Positions 11,681 through 24,009 of a DNA stretch of 64,000 nt are shown here, one piece after another. The position numbers were made by a program, and so were the translations under genes. Position 1 is the stretch's first letter; each line of letters starts with the position of its first letter. The DNA is taken from positions 298,680 through 362,679 of the forward strand of contig NSJX01000003.1 of assembly GCA_002286715.1 (NCBI GenBank), given 5' to 3'. The notes beneath the pieces are model-generated. The model was not told the DNA's origin. It was given only the letters and a program-made list of their open reading frames with translations, and ran no database searches. The DNA comes from Dentipellis sp. KUC8613. Its lineage: Eukaryota > Basidiomycota > Agaricomycetes > Russulales > Hericiaceae.

Positions 11681-12989
11681 ATGTCCCGTCTCGACACCAT
11701 CCTCAATCCCGACAATGACTATCGGTCCAGCCCCAGGTGCGCATCTCTCTTTTTTCATATCCCTCTGCCACCCTCATCTATGGCTCCCTTTGTTCTCGCT
11801 AGGTCCGATATTGCGCCCTCGCCGTCACAGAGCCCCGCATCGCCTGCATCAAGCGTGAGCGGCCCCGTCGAGCCCAAAAACTACTATGTCCTCAACACGC
11901 CAATGCCGGGGCACGACCCCCACCCAGACTGCCCGGATACCCTATCTTGTCTGCCCGATACCGACGGCCGTCCTCAGCACACTTTGCCGATCATCCTTCG
12001 CTGCGCCATCCTCGGCAGCCCCAAGAAACGTCTCACCATTCGTGAGATCTACTCTGCCATGGAACTCAAGTACCCCTACTATCGCACAGCAGGCCAAACC
12101 TGGAAGGTATCCTCGCTTTTGACTCGTATGGGCTGACCGTTATTGACCTGTGTCCTCGTGTCGTCGCTAGCAATCCGTCAGGCACCATCTTTCGCTTAAT
12201 CGTCTGTTTGAGAGGCAACCACGCCCAGTAACAGATCCCGGCTTTGGTTCGTATTGGACCGTGAATCTGGAAGCTCCGCCGGGGACAAAGCGCCCTCGAA
12301 AGCGCGGGAGGCCAACCCACGAGACACCGGATGGTCTTCCGCGCAAGCGTGGTCGTCCGCGGAAGGTCGTCATCTCAGACGAAACAGAGCAGCTCGACCA
12401 CCCGCCCATCGCTACGCTTGTTCCTCAATATGATCGACGGGGGGATGAAGCCTACCACTTGGACTCCATGGACATGTACGACGATGACGACGACGACGAT
12501 TCTTACGAGGACAACCAGTTCCGTTTGCACCACCCCGAGGACGACTACGAGAGCGAGGAGGATATGGTTGTGGATCTTGACGTCCATCGGCGCTCAGGTA
12601 CACCCAACTACGACAATCACGCCGCGTCTGCCAGTAGAGGTACACCCCGCTTGATGCCAGTGCATGGCTTCGATGGTGCTGGTGACCTGCTCGATCAACT
12701 GCGCGCCGAGATGGCCGGCTTGAGAAAGCAGTCTGCTGATGCAGTCTCAGTGTCGATGCGCATCTCGGACCAGCTTTCGGAGGCGCAGGCTGAGGCCGCC
12801 CGTGCGAAAGCGCAGCTGAAGGCTCTGGAGAAGGTTCTGGAGGAGGAGTCGAGGAAACGCCGGGAGGCGGAGAAGCTCGCTAGTGAAGAGGCCAGGAGGC
12901 GCGAAGATGCGGAGGACGCCCTGCACCGATTGCAAAGACACTGGAGTCCCTCTCCTTCCCCAGATGCAGGGATGGAGCGCCGGAGGTGA
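11681..12989 (+). CDS. Forkhead transcription factor with AT-hooks and C-terminal coiled coil
   Basis: Exons 11681-11736, 11803-12106 and 12171-12989 encode 392 residues. The forkhead (winged-helix) domain runs from about residue 75 to 155: TLPIILRCAILGSPKKRLTI, then IYSAMELKYPYYRT, the recognition helix TWKQSVRHHLSLNRLF and the wing FGSYWTVNL. Directly after it come two AT-hook-like cores (KRPRKRGRPT and RKRGRPRKVV) that bind the minor groove. A strongly acidic stretch (DDDDDDSYEDN) and a heptad-like Lys/Glu/Ala coiled coil near residues 310-375 follow. The recognition helix differs from the common WxNSIRHNLSLN at two positions. A CT-rich leader precedes the start, where the ATG follows a CCGTCTCC context. 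Target genes are unknown; a role in cell-cycle or developmental control is only a family-based guess. Confidence 0.88.
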
Positions 12990-13747
12990 GCGCGCACATA
13001 CATCACAGTAAATTTAGATGCCGGGCCATGGACGGGGGACTATGGAAGATCAGTTCGTTCTACATTATGACGGAGTTGGTTTGTATGTTTCGATGTAAAA
13101 ATTAGGCTCTCAATACGGTCATGCGTCGTATGTTATGTTCGATTACTTTTGCGTTTGGTTTACATTTGTAGTTATTCACTATGGATTCAAGGAGTTAATC
13201 GGCAGTAGTTGCGGATTGGTACGATATGGGATATGGGAATGAGTTGACCCTAGCGAGATCAAAGCGTGATAAGCTACAATCAGGATCAGAAAAATCGCCA
13301 GAGGGGGCAAGGGAAACAGGACGAACATCATGGTCCACATGCGTCCATAATCGTGGATATGCGGCCGATGATGTGAATTTGATGCGCTCTGAGCTGCGGC
13401 TGCGCTTGGTGCGAAGTGTACGTACAAGTGCATATCGTACCCCGCTTGCCCACGGCGGACTTGCGATCTGATCAGGGACCAAGCGCTTGGCAAATACTTG
13501 CAAATACACTAGCTCATGCCCCGATGCCGGGGCGCCGCGTTATTGCCATATCCGGAGAGCCGGGAGATGGTCACGCGGCATGCCACGTGACTCGGCATTT
13601 TCCGACAAACCGATACAGTGAGGTCAATTATTTCGAGAGGAGAATCCTTCAAGTGCTCGAAGCAAGGTCCAAACGTCCTTTCATTCAACGCTAGTCCTAG
13701 GGCTGCACAAAATCAGAACAAGCTTAGACGAACACCGGTAGCCAGAC
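12990..13747. other. Intergenic region between tandem genes
   Basis: 758 bases holding the forkhead 3' UTR and the UTP13 promoter. Short open frames occur on both strands but lack splice logic or family resemblance. No RNA gene or repeat is recognised. Confidence 0.45.
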
Positions 13748-16747
13748 ATGGCTTCGCGTTCAAAGCTGAAAACTGCGTACGTTTTTGCTGCGTCCTTGCA
13801 GGAATACAGCTTTCTTGACTTATGCTTAGCTTCAAGAAAGCGCGCACCATCGCGCCGCTCTACACTGGTGGGCCCGTAGCCATTACACCTGATGGTCATA
13901 GGCTTGTGACATGCCTCGGAGAGGAGGCTCTACTCACGGACCTAGACCGGGGCACGGAAATATGTCGTTTCGTCGGCGTGCGTCTGCCGTACTGTTCCTT
14001 CTCAGGCAGCGTTCTCTAATACACAATCTCATTTTATACAGGACACAGAATCAATCACTGCACTCTGCATAACGCCCTCCGGCAAACAGGTCCTCCTCTT
14101 CACGTCTTCCATGTCCCTCCGCATCTTCGACCTCCCGCCCCCCTCATCCGAACCGCTCTCCGCCCCGCTGCATCCCACGCGTGTCATCGCACGCGCCCAT
14201 GATGCGCCCGTACATGTCTGCAAAGTGGATCCGACAAGCACATACCTCGCATCAGGCGCGGCAGATGGGACCGTGAAAGTGTGGGACATCGCGCGCGGAT
14301 TCCCGACACACGTCCTGCGCGGGCACGGGGGCGTCGTGTCCGCGCTTGCCTGGAGCTTTCCTGTGCTCGGGCTCGGAGTCGATCTGGGAGAGCGCACGAT
14401 GCGGCTTGTCACGGGTAGCGTCGACACGCGCGTGCGTGTGTGGGACCTTGCGAAATGTGCGGAGGAAGCGAAAGCGGGGAAGTCGGCGCGTCCTGAGGCG
14501 GTGTTGGAGGGTCATGTGAGTGTACCGCGCGGGTTGGATGTGAGTGCAGACGGACGGTGGTTGGTGAGTGGAGGAAGAGATGCAGTGGTGCTGGTGTGGG
14601 ATATGAAGGCAAAGGCGGAGAAGAAGAGTAAGGGAAAGGGAAAGGCGAGGGAAGGTCCGGTGTTGGTGAAGACGGTAACAGCACTGGAGAGGGTGGAGGC
14701 TGTTGGGCTGTTGGAAGAAGAGGAAGAAGTTGTCGGGTCGAGCGAGGGGTCGAAAAAGCTCAGGTTCTACACGGCCGGAGAGAAAGGTGTTGTGAGGGTG
14801 TGGGATGGAAAGGATGGGAGTGTGATTTGGACATTCGGGGAAGAACATCCTGCTGCTGCCTCGGAAGATCAGGAGGAGCAGCGGCAGATCCTGGACGCTA
14901 TGTACGCAGTTTCTCGTTCTCAGAGATTTTTTACTGATGATCACCACAGCTATGTTCCATCTACAGCCACGATAATATCCATCCACGCCGACCAAAACTT
15001 GCTTTTCCACTCGCTTCCTACAGGCTCCCTCAGCCGCCAACTCATTGGCTTCAATGACGAAATCATCGACGCTACGTTCCTGCGCACCCCCTCCGCCCCC
15101 TCGTCTTCCGAAATCCACATCGCCCTCGCCACCAATTCGTCTCTTATCCGCCTCTACTCAACACGGACCCTCGATGCGCGCCTGCTCTCCGGACACACCG
15201 ACATCGTTCTCTCCCTCGCCTCCAGCGCCTCCGGCACCGTCCTTGCCAGCGGCGGCAAGGACCGCTCTGCACGTCTCTGGGCACCAGTGCCTACACCCTC
15301 TACTTCGGCAAACGCGCATCAAGACTGGGCGTGCGTTGCACATTGCGAGGGCCATGCTGGAAGTATCGGCGCACTCGCTTTCGCGCGGCAAACGGGTGCG
15401 GCTGGCGGACTGAAGTTCATGTTCACCGGCTCGCAGGACCGCACGATCAAAATGTGGGATCTATCATCCATTGCGACGACCGCAGAGGAGGGCACAGAGC
15501 CCGCGCAGTGTCATAGTCTGTGCACGCACAAGGCGCACGACAAGGACATCAATGCGCTGGACGTCGCGCCGACAGACGCGCTGCTCGCGTCAGGCTCCCA
15601 AGATCGCACGGCGAAGGTGTATACAATCACGTATGCTGCGGCTGCTCACGCAGGCGGTCATGCGCGGGGTGAGCTTACATTGCTTGGGACGTGCCGCGGG
15701 CACAAGCGTGGCGTGTGGAGCGTGCGGTTCGCGCGACATGAACGCGTGCTCGCGACAGGTGGCGGGGACCGCACGGTGCGCCTGTGGGGCCTCGACAAGT
15801 TCGAGTGTCTGCGCGTGCTCGAGGGGCATAGCAACTCGGTCTTGCGCGTCGACTGGATTGTGGGTTCCGAGGGTGGCCGATCAGGGGGCGGGGAAGTGGT
15901 CAGCGCTGGCGCGGATGGGCTTGTGAAAGTGTGGGATGTGAGAGGAGAGGAGTGTGTGGCGACGCTGGATGGGCATGAGGACAAAGTGTGGGCACTGGCG
16001 GTGAGTGCGGACGGGAAGAGGATCGTGAGTGGCGCGGCGGACTCGGTTGTCACGTTCTGGGAGGACTGCACCGAGGAGGAAGATAAGAAGCGCGAGGAGG
16101 CGCGTGCGGAGATGGCGCTCAAGTGCGTTCATTTTCTTCTGACCTTTCCTGAGCAGTCAGTTGACGTAATGTCGGACGTAGGGAGCAAGACTTCTTGAAC
16201 TACGTCGCGCTGCAAGATTATCAGCGCGCCATCGAGCTGGCACTGTCCCTCGAGCACCCAGGGCGGCTCTACAGTCTCTTCAAAGACCTCGCGTCAAACG
16301 CCACCATCGGTACGCATCTTCAGCCTTCCTGGTTCTTTAGCCATGACTGACTTGTCTTTAGACCCTACAGCACAGCAACCTAGCATCACCGGCCACCCAG
16401 CCGTGGACACCGTTCTGCGCACACTGCACCCGACAGACCTCGCGCGACTTCTTGGGTATATCCGCACATGGAACGCTCGCGCCTCGACGTCGGCTATCGC
16501 ACAGCGCGTGCTGCACGCGCTTGTGAGTCTGCGGCCCGCAGAAGACATCCCAGCCGACGTGCTGGAGGCGCTCATCCCATATACGGAGCGGCATCTCGCG
16601 CGTGTCGAGCGCCTGGTGAGGGAGAGCTATGTTGTTGACTTCGTGCTTGGAGAGATGGATATGCACGCCGAGTTTGAGGAGGATGGCGATGATGATAGGA
16701 TGGACGTTGATATGGAGGGGAGTAGGGCTGTCGGAGTCGGTGCATGA
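13748..16747 (+). CDS. UTP13: U3 snoRNP protein UTP13 (TBL3), WD40 repeats
   Basis: Subunit of the UTP-B module of the small-subunit processome, needed for 18S rRNA maturation in the nucleolus. Exons 13748-13776, 13830-13977, 14042-14901, 14950-16122, 16182-16309 and 16362-16747 give about 907 residues. The N-terminus (KTAFKKARTIAPLYTGGPVA) matches the family start and confirms the 29-base first exon. Tandem WD40 repeats form two propellers; GH and WD dipeptides recur, for example VKVWDIARG, VRVWDLAK, IKMWDLSS, VRLWGLDKF and VKVWDVRGEE. The C-terminal Utp13 domain begins at EQDFLNYVALQDYQRAIELA and includes YIRTWNARAS. The intron at 14902-14949 is 48 nt with no in-frame stop. Its removal is preferred because it has normal splice signals. 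The tail is acidic. Confidence 0.92.
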
Positions 16748-17256
16748 GGACGAGGATTTAAAAGTACTAGTAGATCGAGGCTGTCAATCTGCCATCTAGG
16801 GTACATGTGTGATTATTAAATTCTGCAGCTGTTCGCTTGTTAGCCTGACAGTGGCAGGGGTTTTCAAATACTTTTGGATTGGGAGGTATCGTAGTATAAG
16901 CAATACGTGTCGACGAGTAGGAGTGTGGAGTAGGCTAGTGTAAGTAAGGTAAGGGATTACTAGTGTGAAGCTTAGTATACGTGTGGAGCTGCGAGCCGAA
17001 GAAGCGAAAGTGCATGTACGGAAACGGGTCAACAAGAAAAAACAAGAAAGGTGGACGATAGTACTGTACAAATGGGGCAGGGGGTGTATGCGGGTCGATG
17101 AATGTAGTTTTGGGTGTAGATTCCGAGATAATGCATGGACGATAGTCAGAAAGCTGGCACGACAATAGGACAGAAAGCAAAGAAAGAGGGAGCAACGGTT
17201 CTAGCTGAGCGAACAAGCGGGATAAGAAAAGCATTGATCAAACCTGCAGGATCGCT
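16748..17256. other. Convergent intergenic region
   Basis: 509 bases between the 3' ends of UTP13 and the aminodeoxychorismate lyase gene. It is relatively AT-rich compared with the flanking genes, as expected for 3' UTRs. No coding sequence is supported. Confidence 0.45.
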
Positions 17257-18174
17257 CTACTTTATGAGCTCGATAGTGCCAAGCCTGCATCCTTCCACAC
17301 CGTTGAACAAGAGCACCATCTCTCCGGCTTTCACGCTGTCCTTGGTGATCCCAGCCTTTCGAGCCCTTTGGCTACCCCCGACAACCTGCTCGTCGAGGAT
17401 GATCCGGCCTTGCTCGAGGAGCCATCTCCGCATCACGCCCTCGAGACAGCCAGATGCTGGTCCTGGTGTGGCCCATTGCCCGCCCCTGAAGAACGCGACG
17501 TTGCGAATACTCGTCTCGCTGACGCGTCCTCCGTCACTGAACAGCAGTACGTCAGCATCCCCGCCGAAAGGAGGGAGCCCCGCGCGCTCACGCGCGTCCG
17601 CATATTGCTCGCGTTTGGTTGTTTTGGTGCGGGTAAACTCCGTCGCGGGTGTAGGTAGCACGTCGAGACGCACTGGGAGCAGCGCGGGGAGGCCTGGCGG
17701 AAGAATGGACGTGTCGCGTGTAATGGTGCTGGCGAGCGTTGGATCTGCACTGAGCGGCGCAGCAGGGGCGAGTGTGATGCCTAGGTCTCCCGTGTGCGAT
17801 AGCGTGGCGCGTACCTGCAGGCAGCACCTCAGTATATGCTGCGCGGGTCGTCAGGGGGACACAGAGCGGCAGCGTACCTTGAGGGGGCCGCCGTTGTTGT
17901 GCGCAGCAACGGCAGCTTGGAATCTGCGCTCGAAGACAGGCCAGCCGAGGTCGGACGAGGGGTCGGCGAGCGCCGTGGCAATGTTGGCCCAGGGCTCGCC
18001 ATGTACACGCGCGCCGTCAGCAAGGCGCGCGTGGTGGTAGCGAAGAAGCATGAAGGGACTGGGCTGGCCTTCGTTGGCTGTGGTGTTCCATTGGGCAGGG
18101 AGGAGGAGGGCGGGGTCGTAGCGTGTTGCGGTGATGAGCTCGAAGTCCGGCGCGGAGGTGGAGGCGCTGGCCAT
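17257..18174 (-). CDS. ABZ2: 4-amino-4-deoxychorismate lyase, class IV PLP enzyme
   Basis: Converts aminodeoxychorismate to p-aminobenzoate and pyruvate in folate synthesis. Exons 18174-17878 and 17814-17257 give 284 residues, normal for the family. The C-terminal half carries the class IV aminotransferase signature: TRTKTTKREQYADARERAG (PLP lysine region), DADVLLFSDGGRVSETSIRN (the Glu before the Thr/Ser loop), then TPGPASGCLEGVMRRWLLEQ near the cofactor phosphate. The N-terminal half (FELITATRYDP, LLRYHHARL, FERRFQAAVAAH) follows the layout of the fungal Abz2 group, which is diverged from bacterial PabC. A branched-chain or D-amino acid aminotransferase is less likely because of the KTTxR and GCLxGVMR pattern. 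Confidence 0.85.
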
Positions 18175-18769
18175 CGTGATGCGGACGCGGTGAATGCTGT
18201 CTCCCGCCCCTCTTATATTGACGGGTTAGGGTTCCCTCTTTCGCAGTCCGCGGCTACCGTCGCTACTCTGCCCGCCGCCCGTCGTGCTGACGACGACGTT
18301 ATGTATACGTGCTCAAGCGCTCACGATGCGATTGGCCATGTCTCGCGCGGTCGTATATACTACTTGACTAGTGCGGCTGCTGTATGTTTCCGACTCTCTT
18401 TTGCACATGATCACTGACCGGCTCTGTCTTCATATGCATCATGCTCGCATCGACGAAACTGTTCTGAAATGCACACAATGTATCACTGTGTCACAGTCCG
18501 TGTGAGGATGCTGCGGAGGACTGACAGACGGGGTCCGACGAGGGGACTCGGCGTCGGCCTCTGTACGGCACCGGCCGGCGGTGTCTGGGTGGCGCGGCCT
18601 AGGAGACGTATAATAGGCTTCCGTCATGCGCGTCTCCTGTGCTCCTCTCGCTGAAGCCATCCCCACACCCTCCATTCTCCCTGAATCTTTTACACTCTTT
18701 CTTTACAGTCGTCTGCTTTATACACCGTAACTTCTGTCATCAGCCAGCAGCACACCGTCGTCCAACGGC
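18175..18769. other. Divergent intergenic region (shared promoter)
   Basis: 595 bases between the lyase gene (minus) and the NBR1-like gene (plus). It presumably contains both promoters and 5' UTRs. A TATA-like GTATAATAGG lies near 18608. No coding frame is supported. Confidence 0.45.
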
Positions 18770-21700
18770 ATGTTCACTGTCAAGGCGACCTATCGCTCGG
18801 AGACGCGCAAGTTCTCCTTCCAGGAGTCGACGTTCCCTAGCTATGCGCAGCTTTATGACCAGGTGCGTACTTCTCATTCATGCAGTTCTCCCATCCTGAC
18901 CTTCTTGAAAGCTATATCGTGTCTTCCCGATAAGCAATTCTTACTATATATCTCGCCTCCTATTCTCGTCGAATCCGTCCTCTCCGTCCTCGCGCATCTT
19001 GATAGGCTCTGAAGCTCACAATGCCGAGGAGTATGAGGCCCACATTGAACCTTTCAAGAATCGCGAGTGGCCCGGTGCCCTCCTGCGCTTCTCGGTATAC
19101 GACGAGACGCCTCACAAGATGCCCAATGTCAAAGAGAAGGACGAGGAACCTGTTGGCGCCGAGGACACCGCATCCGAGTTCAAGGATGCAGCTCCCCAGG
19201 CCGACACCGGTCCGAGCGCCAGCCAGGCAAGACCGAGGGTGTACCAGGGCGGAAACAGCGCGTTGCGTTGGTCTGTGCAGATGAATCCGGAGCAGGTGCA
19301 CATCAACGGAAAGGGCGAGTTCACGTTGCTCGGCAGGGCAGGGCAGCCCCGCGAGCGCTCATGGCACTGGGCGTCCAACGGCGCAGGCTCCGCAAGCCCC
19401 AATATGGGAAACAGACCTGCCTCTCCAAGCGCAGCTCCGCAGTCGTATCCCGATCCGCAGCCACACCCGCACAAGCGCCCACATCGCCATTCCTACCACC
19501 ACCACTTTCACGGCGACCATCTCAATCGTAGCCCGCCGTTGGGACCACCCTTAGCCTCAGCACCCCCGCCGCCCCCGCCCCCGCCGCCCTTGCCGCAGCG
19601 TCACCTCCCGCATCCACCTCATCACCCACACCACCACCATCATCATCATCCTTATATGAGCTTCCCCTTCCATCACCTTCCTCCGCCGCCCCCGCCCCCG
19701 CCGATGTTCAATCCCTGGAGTATGCGCCCGCCACCGCCGCCGCCGCCACCTCCCATGCCGCGTTTCTACAGCTACCCTCCACCACCTGGGCCGCCTCCTG
19801 AGGTTCACGTTCAACCTCCGACTCCTGAGCCTATCACGACGGCCAGGGGCCCGGGTGGAAATGTCGGGGTACCCACTGATGCGACTAGTACGATGCTGGG
19901 CGTTCCCAACCCATTCGGCCCTCCGCCTGTGCGTGCGCCGAGACCTGATTCTACGGAATCTACGACCAAGGAGGCAGAGGATTCGGAGAACTCAGGTGCC
20001 ACAGCGGGTGGAACTAGTGCGAACAAGGAAGCGCCGCCGACTACGACGCTGTACGAGGCATTCTCCGATGTGTTCAAGGCTGGTAGCCCTGTGAATCACT
20101 CACCAATCCAACCGGGCCTCTCGAAGGCGTCAGAGCCGATACGTGCGAACGTACGGGGTGTTCTACGCCGTCCAGAGTCACTCGATAGCGTGCGCATCCG
20201 GAGCCTGTTCCGTAACCTCAATAGTCACCAGGAGGAAAGTCCGTCGCACATTGAGCTCGAGACGTTACAGAAGGACAGGCCTTTCCACGATTGGAATGGT
20301 GTCAGAATACCGCGGGATCCTTTGGAGGGACCTAGCTCATCCACTATGCCCGCCGTCGCTTCGTATACCGTGCCGACGCCTAAACCGAAAGGAGATGAAA
20401 GCGAGACATGTTGTGATATAGCGAAAGGGAAGAAAGAGGTCCAATCATTGGTGGACAGGTTTGCCGAAGAGCTCAATGGAGTGCTCGGACGCACATTTGG
20501 CGAGCAGGAGGGATTCAAGGCTATCACGTTCGAGAGCCTTTTCGATGAGGAAGGAAAGGGCAAAGGGAAGGAGGTCCCGACAGATGGTCTGCTCGAGGTG
20601 AATGCGGTTGAACACCAGAATGCCATAGAGCATATAGATGCGGCGGATCAGGACGGCGAAACCTCGCCGGACTCCCCAGTCGTTCATCTGGACGTCATCT
20701 GTGATATGTGCGATCAGGTCATCGTTGGGACGCGGTACTCTTGCATGTCTTGCGACAGTATGTGTTCTCTTCTTCTCTTCATGTTGACTGGGGCTAATCC
20801 CTTCCTAGACTACGACCTGTGTGGCTCGTGTATCCTTACCTTCCGCATGCTCGCTTCGGAGCTGTCGGATTCCAATGCTGACATCGATGGCTCCCAGCTC
20901 ATGCACCCTGGGTCGCATGAATTCTTCGCCATCTATCAGGCGGAGCATGCCAACGCCCGCAAGTGGATCCGTAGGGACGACGGTGTTTGGCGCGTGCGTT
21001 CCCCGTCGCCCATCCTTGATCGTGGCGTTGCGGGCTCGACGACGGTTTATGATGGTCTGGGTGAGGCAGAGCCGATCTCTCGCGCCGCAGGTGTGAGAGA
21101 ACTCGAAGCTATTCGGGCGGCGCAAGAGGTTTTAGAAGACCCGTTCGCAGATCCGGTCTCGGAGCTCGCAACTTCCGTCCGTGCTGTACCTGAGCAAGAA
21201 GTCGTCGAAGATAGGCAGGACACGCCGGTCCAAGACGAACAAAGCGACTCTAGAGCCCAGGTAGTGCATCGGGCGACATGCGATCTGTGCGATTCGACGA
21301 TTGTTGGGGATAGATATGTGCGTGGTTCTCCGCCAAATCACATCATTGTCAATCTGACACCATCCGTTCTTTTATCCAGAAATGTGTATTTTGCCCTGGT
21401 ATGCGCTCTCTTTCGTGAATGAGACGCGATGCTAATACGCAGGGCTCTTGTAGATTTCGACGCTTGTTCAGCGTGCTGGGCTATCGTCCCCGAGCAGCAC
21501 CCGCATCATGGATTTGTCCGTATCACGAACCCCAAGGACTTCATCCGCCCTCGCGGCATCCCTCTCGACATCTCACCCCTTGCTGCCTTGTCATGGGGTA
21601 TCGAGAGACATGCTGCAAGATGCGATGCGTGCTCGAATCAAATTATCGGGATTCGTTACAAGGTGTGTCTTCATTTTTAAGTACTCATAATGCAATTCTG

Positions 21701-24009
21701 ATAGATCTTTTGTTCAGTGCATGCATCCCGCATGTCCCGACTTCGACCTGTGCGCAGCATGCGAAGCACATCCGATCCCCGTTCACCCGATCTCGCACCC
21801 GCTGCTCAAGGTGAAGACTACCGACACTGTTATTCCCGCTGTTCCGCGCTATGGACACCCACAGCCCGTGCCTGTCGTTCCGCTAACAAATGCGTTCGCG
21901 CAGACGAGCGAGGAGCAAGAGGAGGATCTCCCTGGCGCGGATAAGGAAAGTGCTAGTGATGAATGTGTGTCGGTGACATCGGAACCTCAAGTCACGTCCG
22001 CGCATATCCAGCGCTCACCCCGTGCAGTCTTGACTGCATTTGACCCTTCTCGACGTGTTCCCATGTCTGCGTGCGCGGTCTTGACTGCACTTGACTCCTC
22101 TCAACGTGTTCCCATTGCTGCACGCCCAGAGCCTGCCGAATCTGTCGGGCTACACATTGAAGAAGCAGAGGAAATCATTCCTACATCGCGCAGTCGCAGT
22201 GCTAGCATCGGCCCGGTCTCAGAAACCGAACACGAGCGTCTTCTGCCTACGCAGGCGTCCTTGTTCTACCCATTCACTCCTGAATCCGCCTGGCCTCCCC
22301 GCATTCCTACACCCGAGCGCGTTGCTCCTACGTCGCCGGGCTACGTCGACGACATGCTTCGCCGCCTCGAGACGCGCGAGCGCGAGCGCATGGAGCATGC
22401 TCGTGCGTTATGGGTCCCTCAGTGCGAGCTATTCTACCCTGCACAAAGCCCGACGACCTCGCCCTCGGGATCGCCGAGTCCGCTGTCAAACCTTGACATG
22501 GACCCGACGCCAGGTGCACTGGAACATCCCTCTTTGAATGCCACGAACCTCTCAGAACTTGCTTCAAATCCGCAAGCGGATTTGGAACGCGCTACAAGCC
22601 CCGAGCCTTTGATTCGTTTGGAAGATTTCTTGAACGAGGATGCAGGTGTGAATGAGGCTCACAATCTGAATGCAACCTCGAGCACCAGCACCAGCACGCG
22701 CGCCAGCAACAGCCCCGCACCACCGCAGGTCTTGCCAAGTGCCGAGAGGGAGCAGGGCTCGTCGCCATTGCCGCGTGTGCAACCAACGGATTTCAACGAG
22801 CTCTTTGACATAGCATCCCATTTCCGCCACCTGTTGGACCTCCCTCCTGTTGGCACGCCGCCAGCGCAGCCATTCCGATCGGGTTTGTCCCAGCTCTTTT
22901 CCCCGTCCGCGCACAGCAATGGATCGAGCACTGTACCCAGCGTGCCGACGGAGCTCGCATCGTCGGATGGCAGCAAACAGGAGCAGCAGGAGCAAGAGCA
23001 GGAATCTCCCATTGATCGTGAGGCCCTATTGTCGGAGCCTGATCACCCCGCGCAGCCTTCAGCTGTCAGCCCTAGACGTTCGCTCTCCGACCTTCTGGAT
23101 GGCGCGCAGAAGCTGGCCCACTTGTTGAAGGATACCGTCCCTCGTGGCTCCAGCCGCGTGCAGACGTTGTCCGAGCTGCTAAACGGACCTGCCCCAACAT
23201 CCTCCGCCACGACGGGCTCACGCCCAACGTCCTTCATCACCGACGACAGCGCGACTGTGGTCCCTGAGTTCTCCTTCTCGGACGCTCCATTGCGTGCGTC
23301 TTTTGTTGCGGACAACAACATCCTCGATGGGCAGATGTTCCCACCAGGTGCTGAGTTTGTCAAGTCTTGGCGCATGCGGAACGACGGTGTGGGTGCATGG
23401 CCGGCAGAGACGGAGCTCGTGTTCGTCGCGGGCGACCGTATGGCACTCGAGAAGACCGAGAGGTTCAAGGTGGGCAGCGTTGGCCCGGGTGAAGAGGTCG
23501 ATGTGTGGACCGGTGAGATGAAGGCCCCGGATGTTCCCGGCAAGTACATTGGGTACTGGAGACTGAGTGACGGGAAGGGTGTGCGGTTTGGGCACAGTAT
23601 TTGGATTGAGTGCGTTTTCTCTTCCCCTTGATTAGTGAATGCTATACTGATTTTGTTCTGCAGTATCACGGTTGTAGAGCCGAGTCTTCTGCCAACCAAG
23701 GAGGATAGCGAGGGCTCCCTGGCCTCATCCGCCATTATCATGCCCCATTCGGCTTCTGAACGCGAGCGTTCGTCCACAATTGCTTCGACACAGCTCGCGG
23801 CGCAAGATGAGGCAACGACTGCGCCGCTCTCCCCGACTTTCTCTGACAATTCCTCGGTCTCTTTGATTGACATTCCGTCGTCTGACGAAGAGGAAGACGA
23901 GGACTTCGTTGACAGCCGGTCGCATTTTGGCTCGACACCGATCAGCCGCGAACGCCGGTCTCCGGAGCAGGAGTACGTTGTCCTCGATGATAGCTCTGAC
24001 GACGAATGA
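18770..24009 (+). CDS. NBR1: NBR1-like selective autophagy receptor (PB1, three ZZ fingers, FW domain, LIR)
   Basis: Seven exons (18770-18862, 18912-20757, 20809-21317, 21380-21398, 21454-21662, 21718-23609, 23664-24009) encode about 1,637 residues. An N-terminal PB1 domain (MFTVKATYRSETRKFSF, then LYRVFPISNSYYISRLLF and RILIGSEAHNAEEY) is followed by a long Pro/His-rich disordered region. Three ZZ zinc fingers sit near residues 626 (ICDMCDQVIVGTRYSC), 800 (TCDLCDSTIVGDRYKC) and 878 (RCDACSNQIIGIRYKC). Near 1,420-1,520 is the four-tryptophan FW domain typical of NBR1 (FVKSWRMRNDGVGAWP, PGKYIGYWRLSD, HSIWIE). The C-terminus EQEYVVLDDSSDDE looks like an Atg8-interacting motif (YVVL in an acidic setting). 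Family knowledge places NBR1 as a cargo receptor for aggregates, peroxisomes or vacuolar hydrolases. I see no UBA domain, as in other fungal NBR1 proteins. Confidence 0.9.
19559..19765 (+). repeat. Proline/histidine codon repeats inside the NBR1-like gene
   Basis: Tandem CCN codons encode proline runs at 19560-19600 and 19680-19765. Between them a CAC/CAT run near 19620-19650 encodes histidines. The tract lies in the disordered linker after PB1. Such repeats vary in length between strains; only the composition is seen here. Confidence 0.8.
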
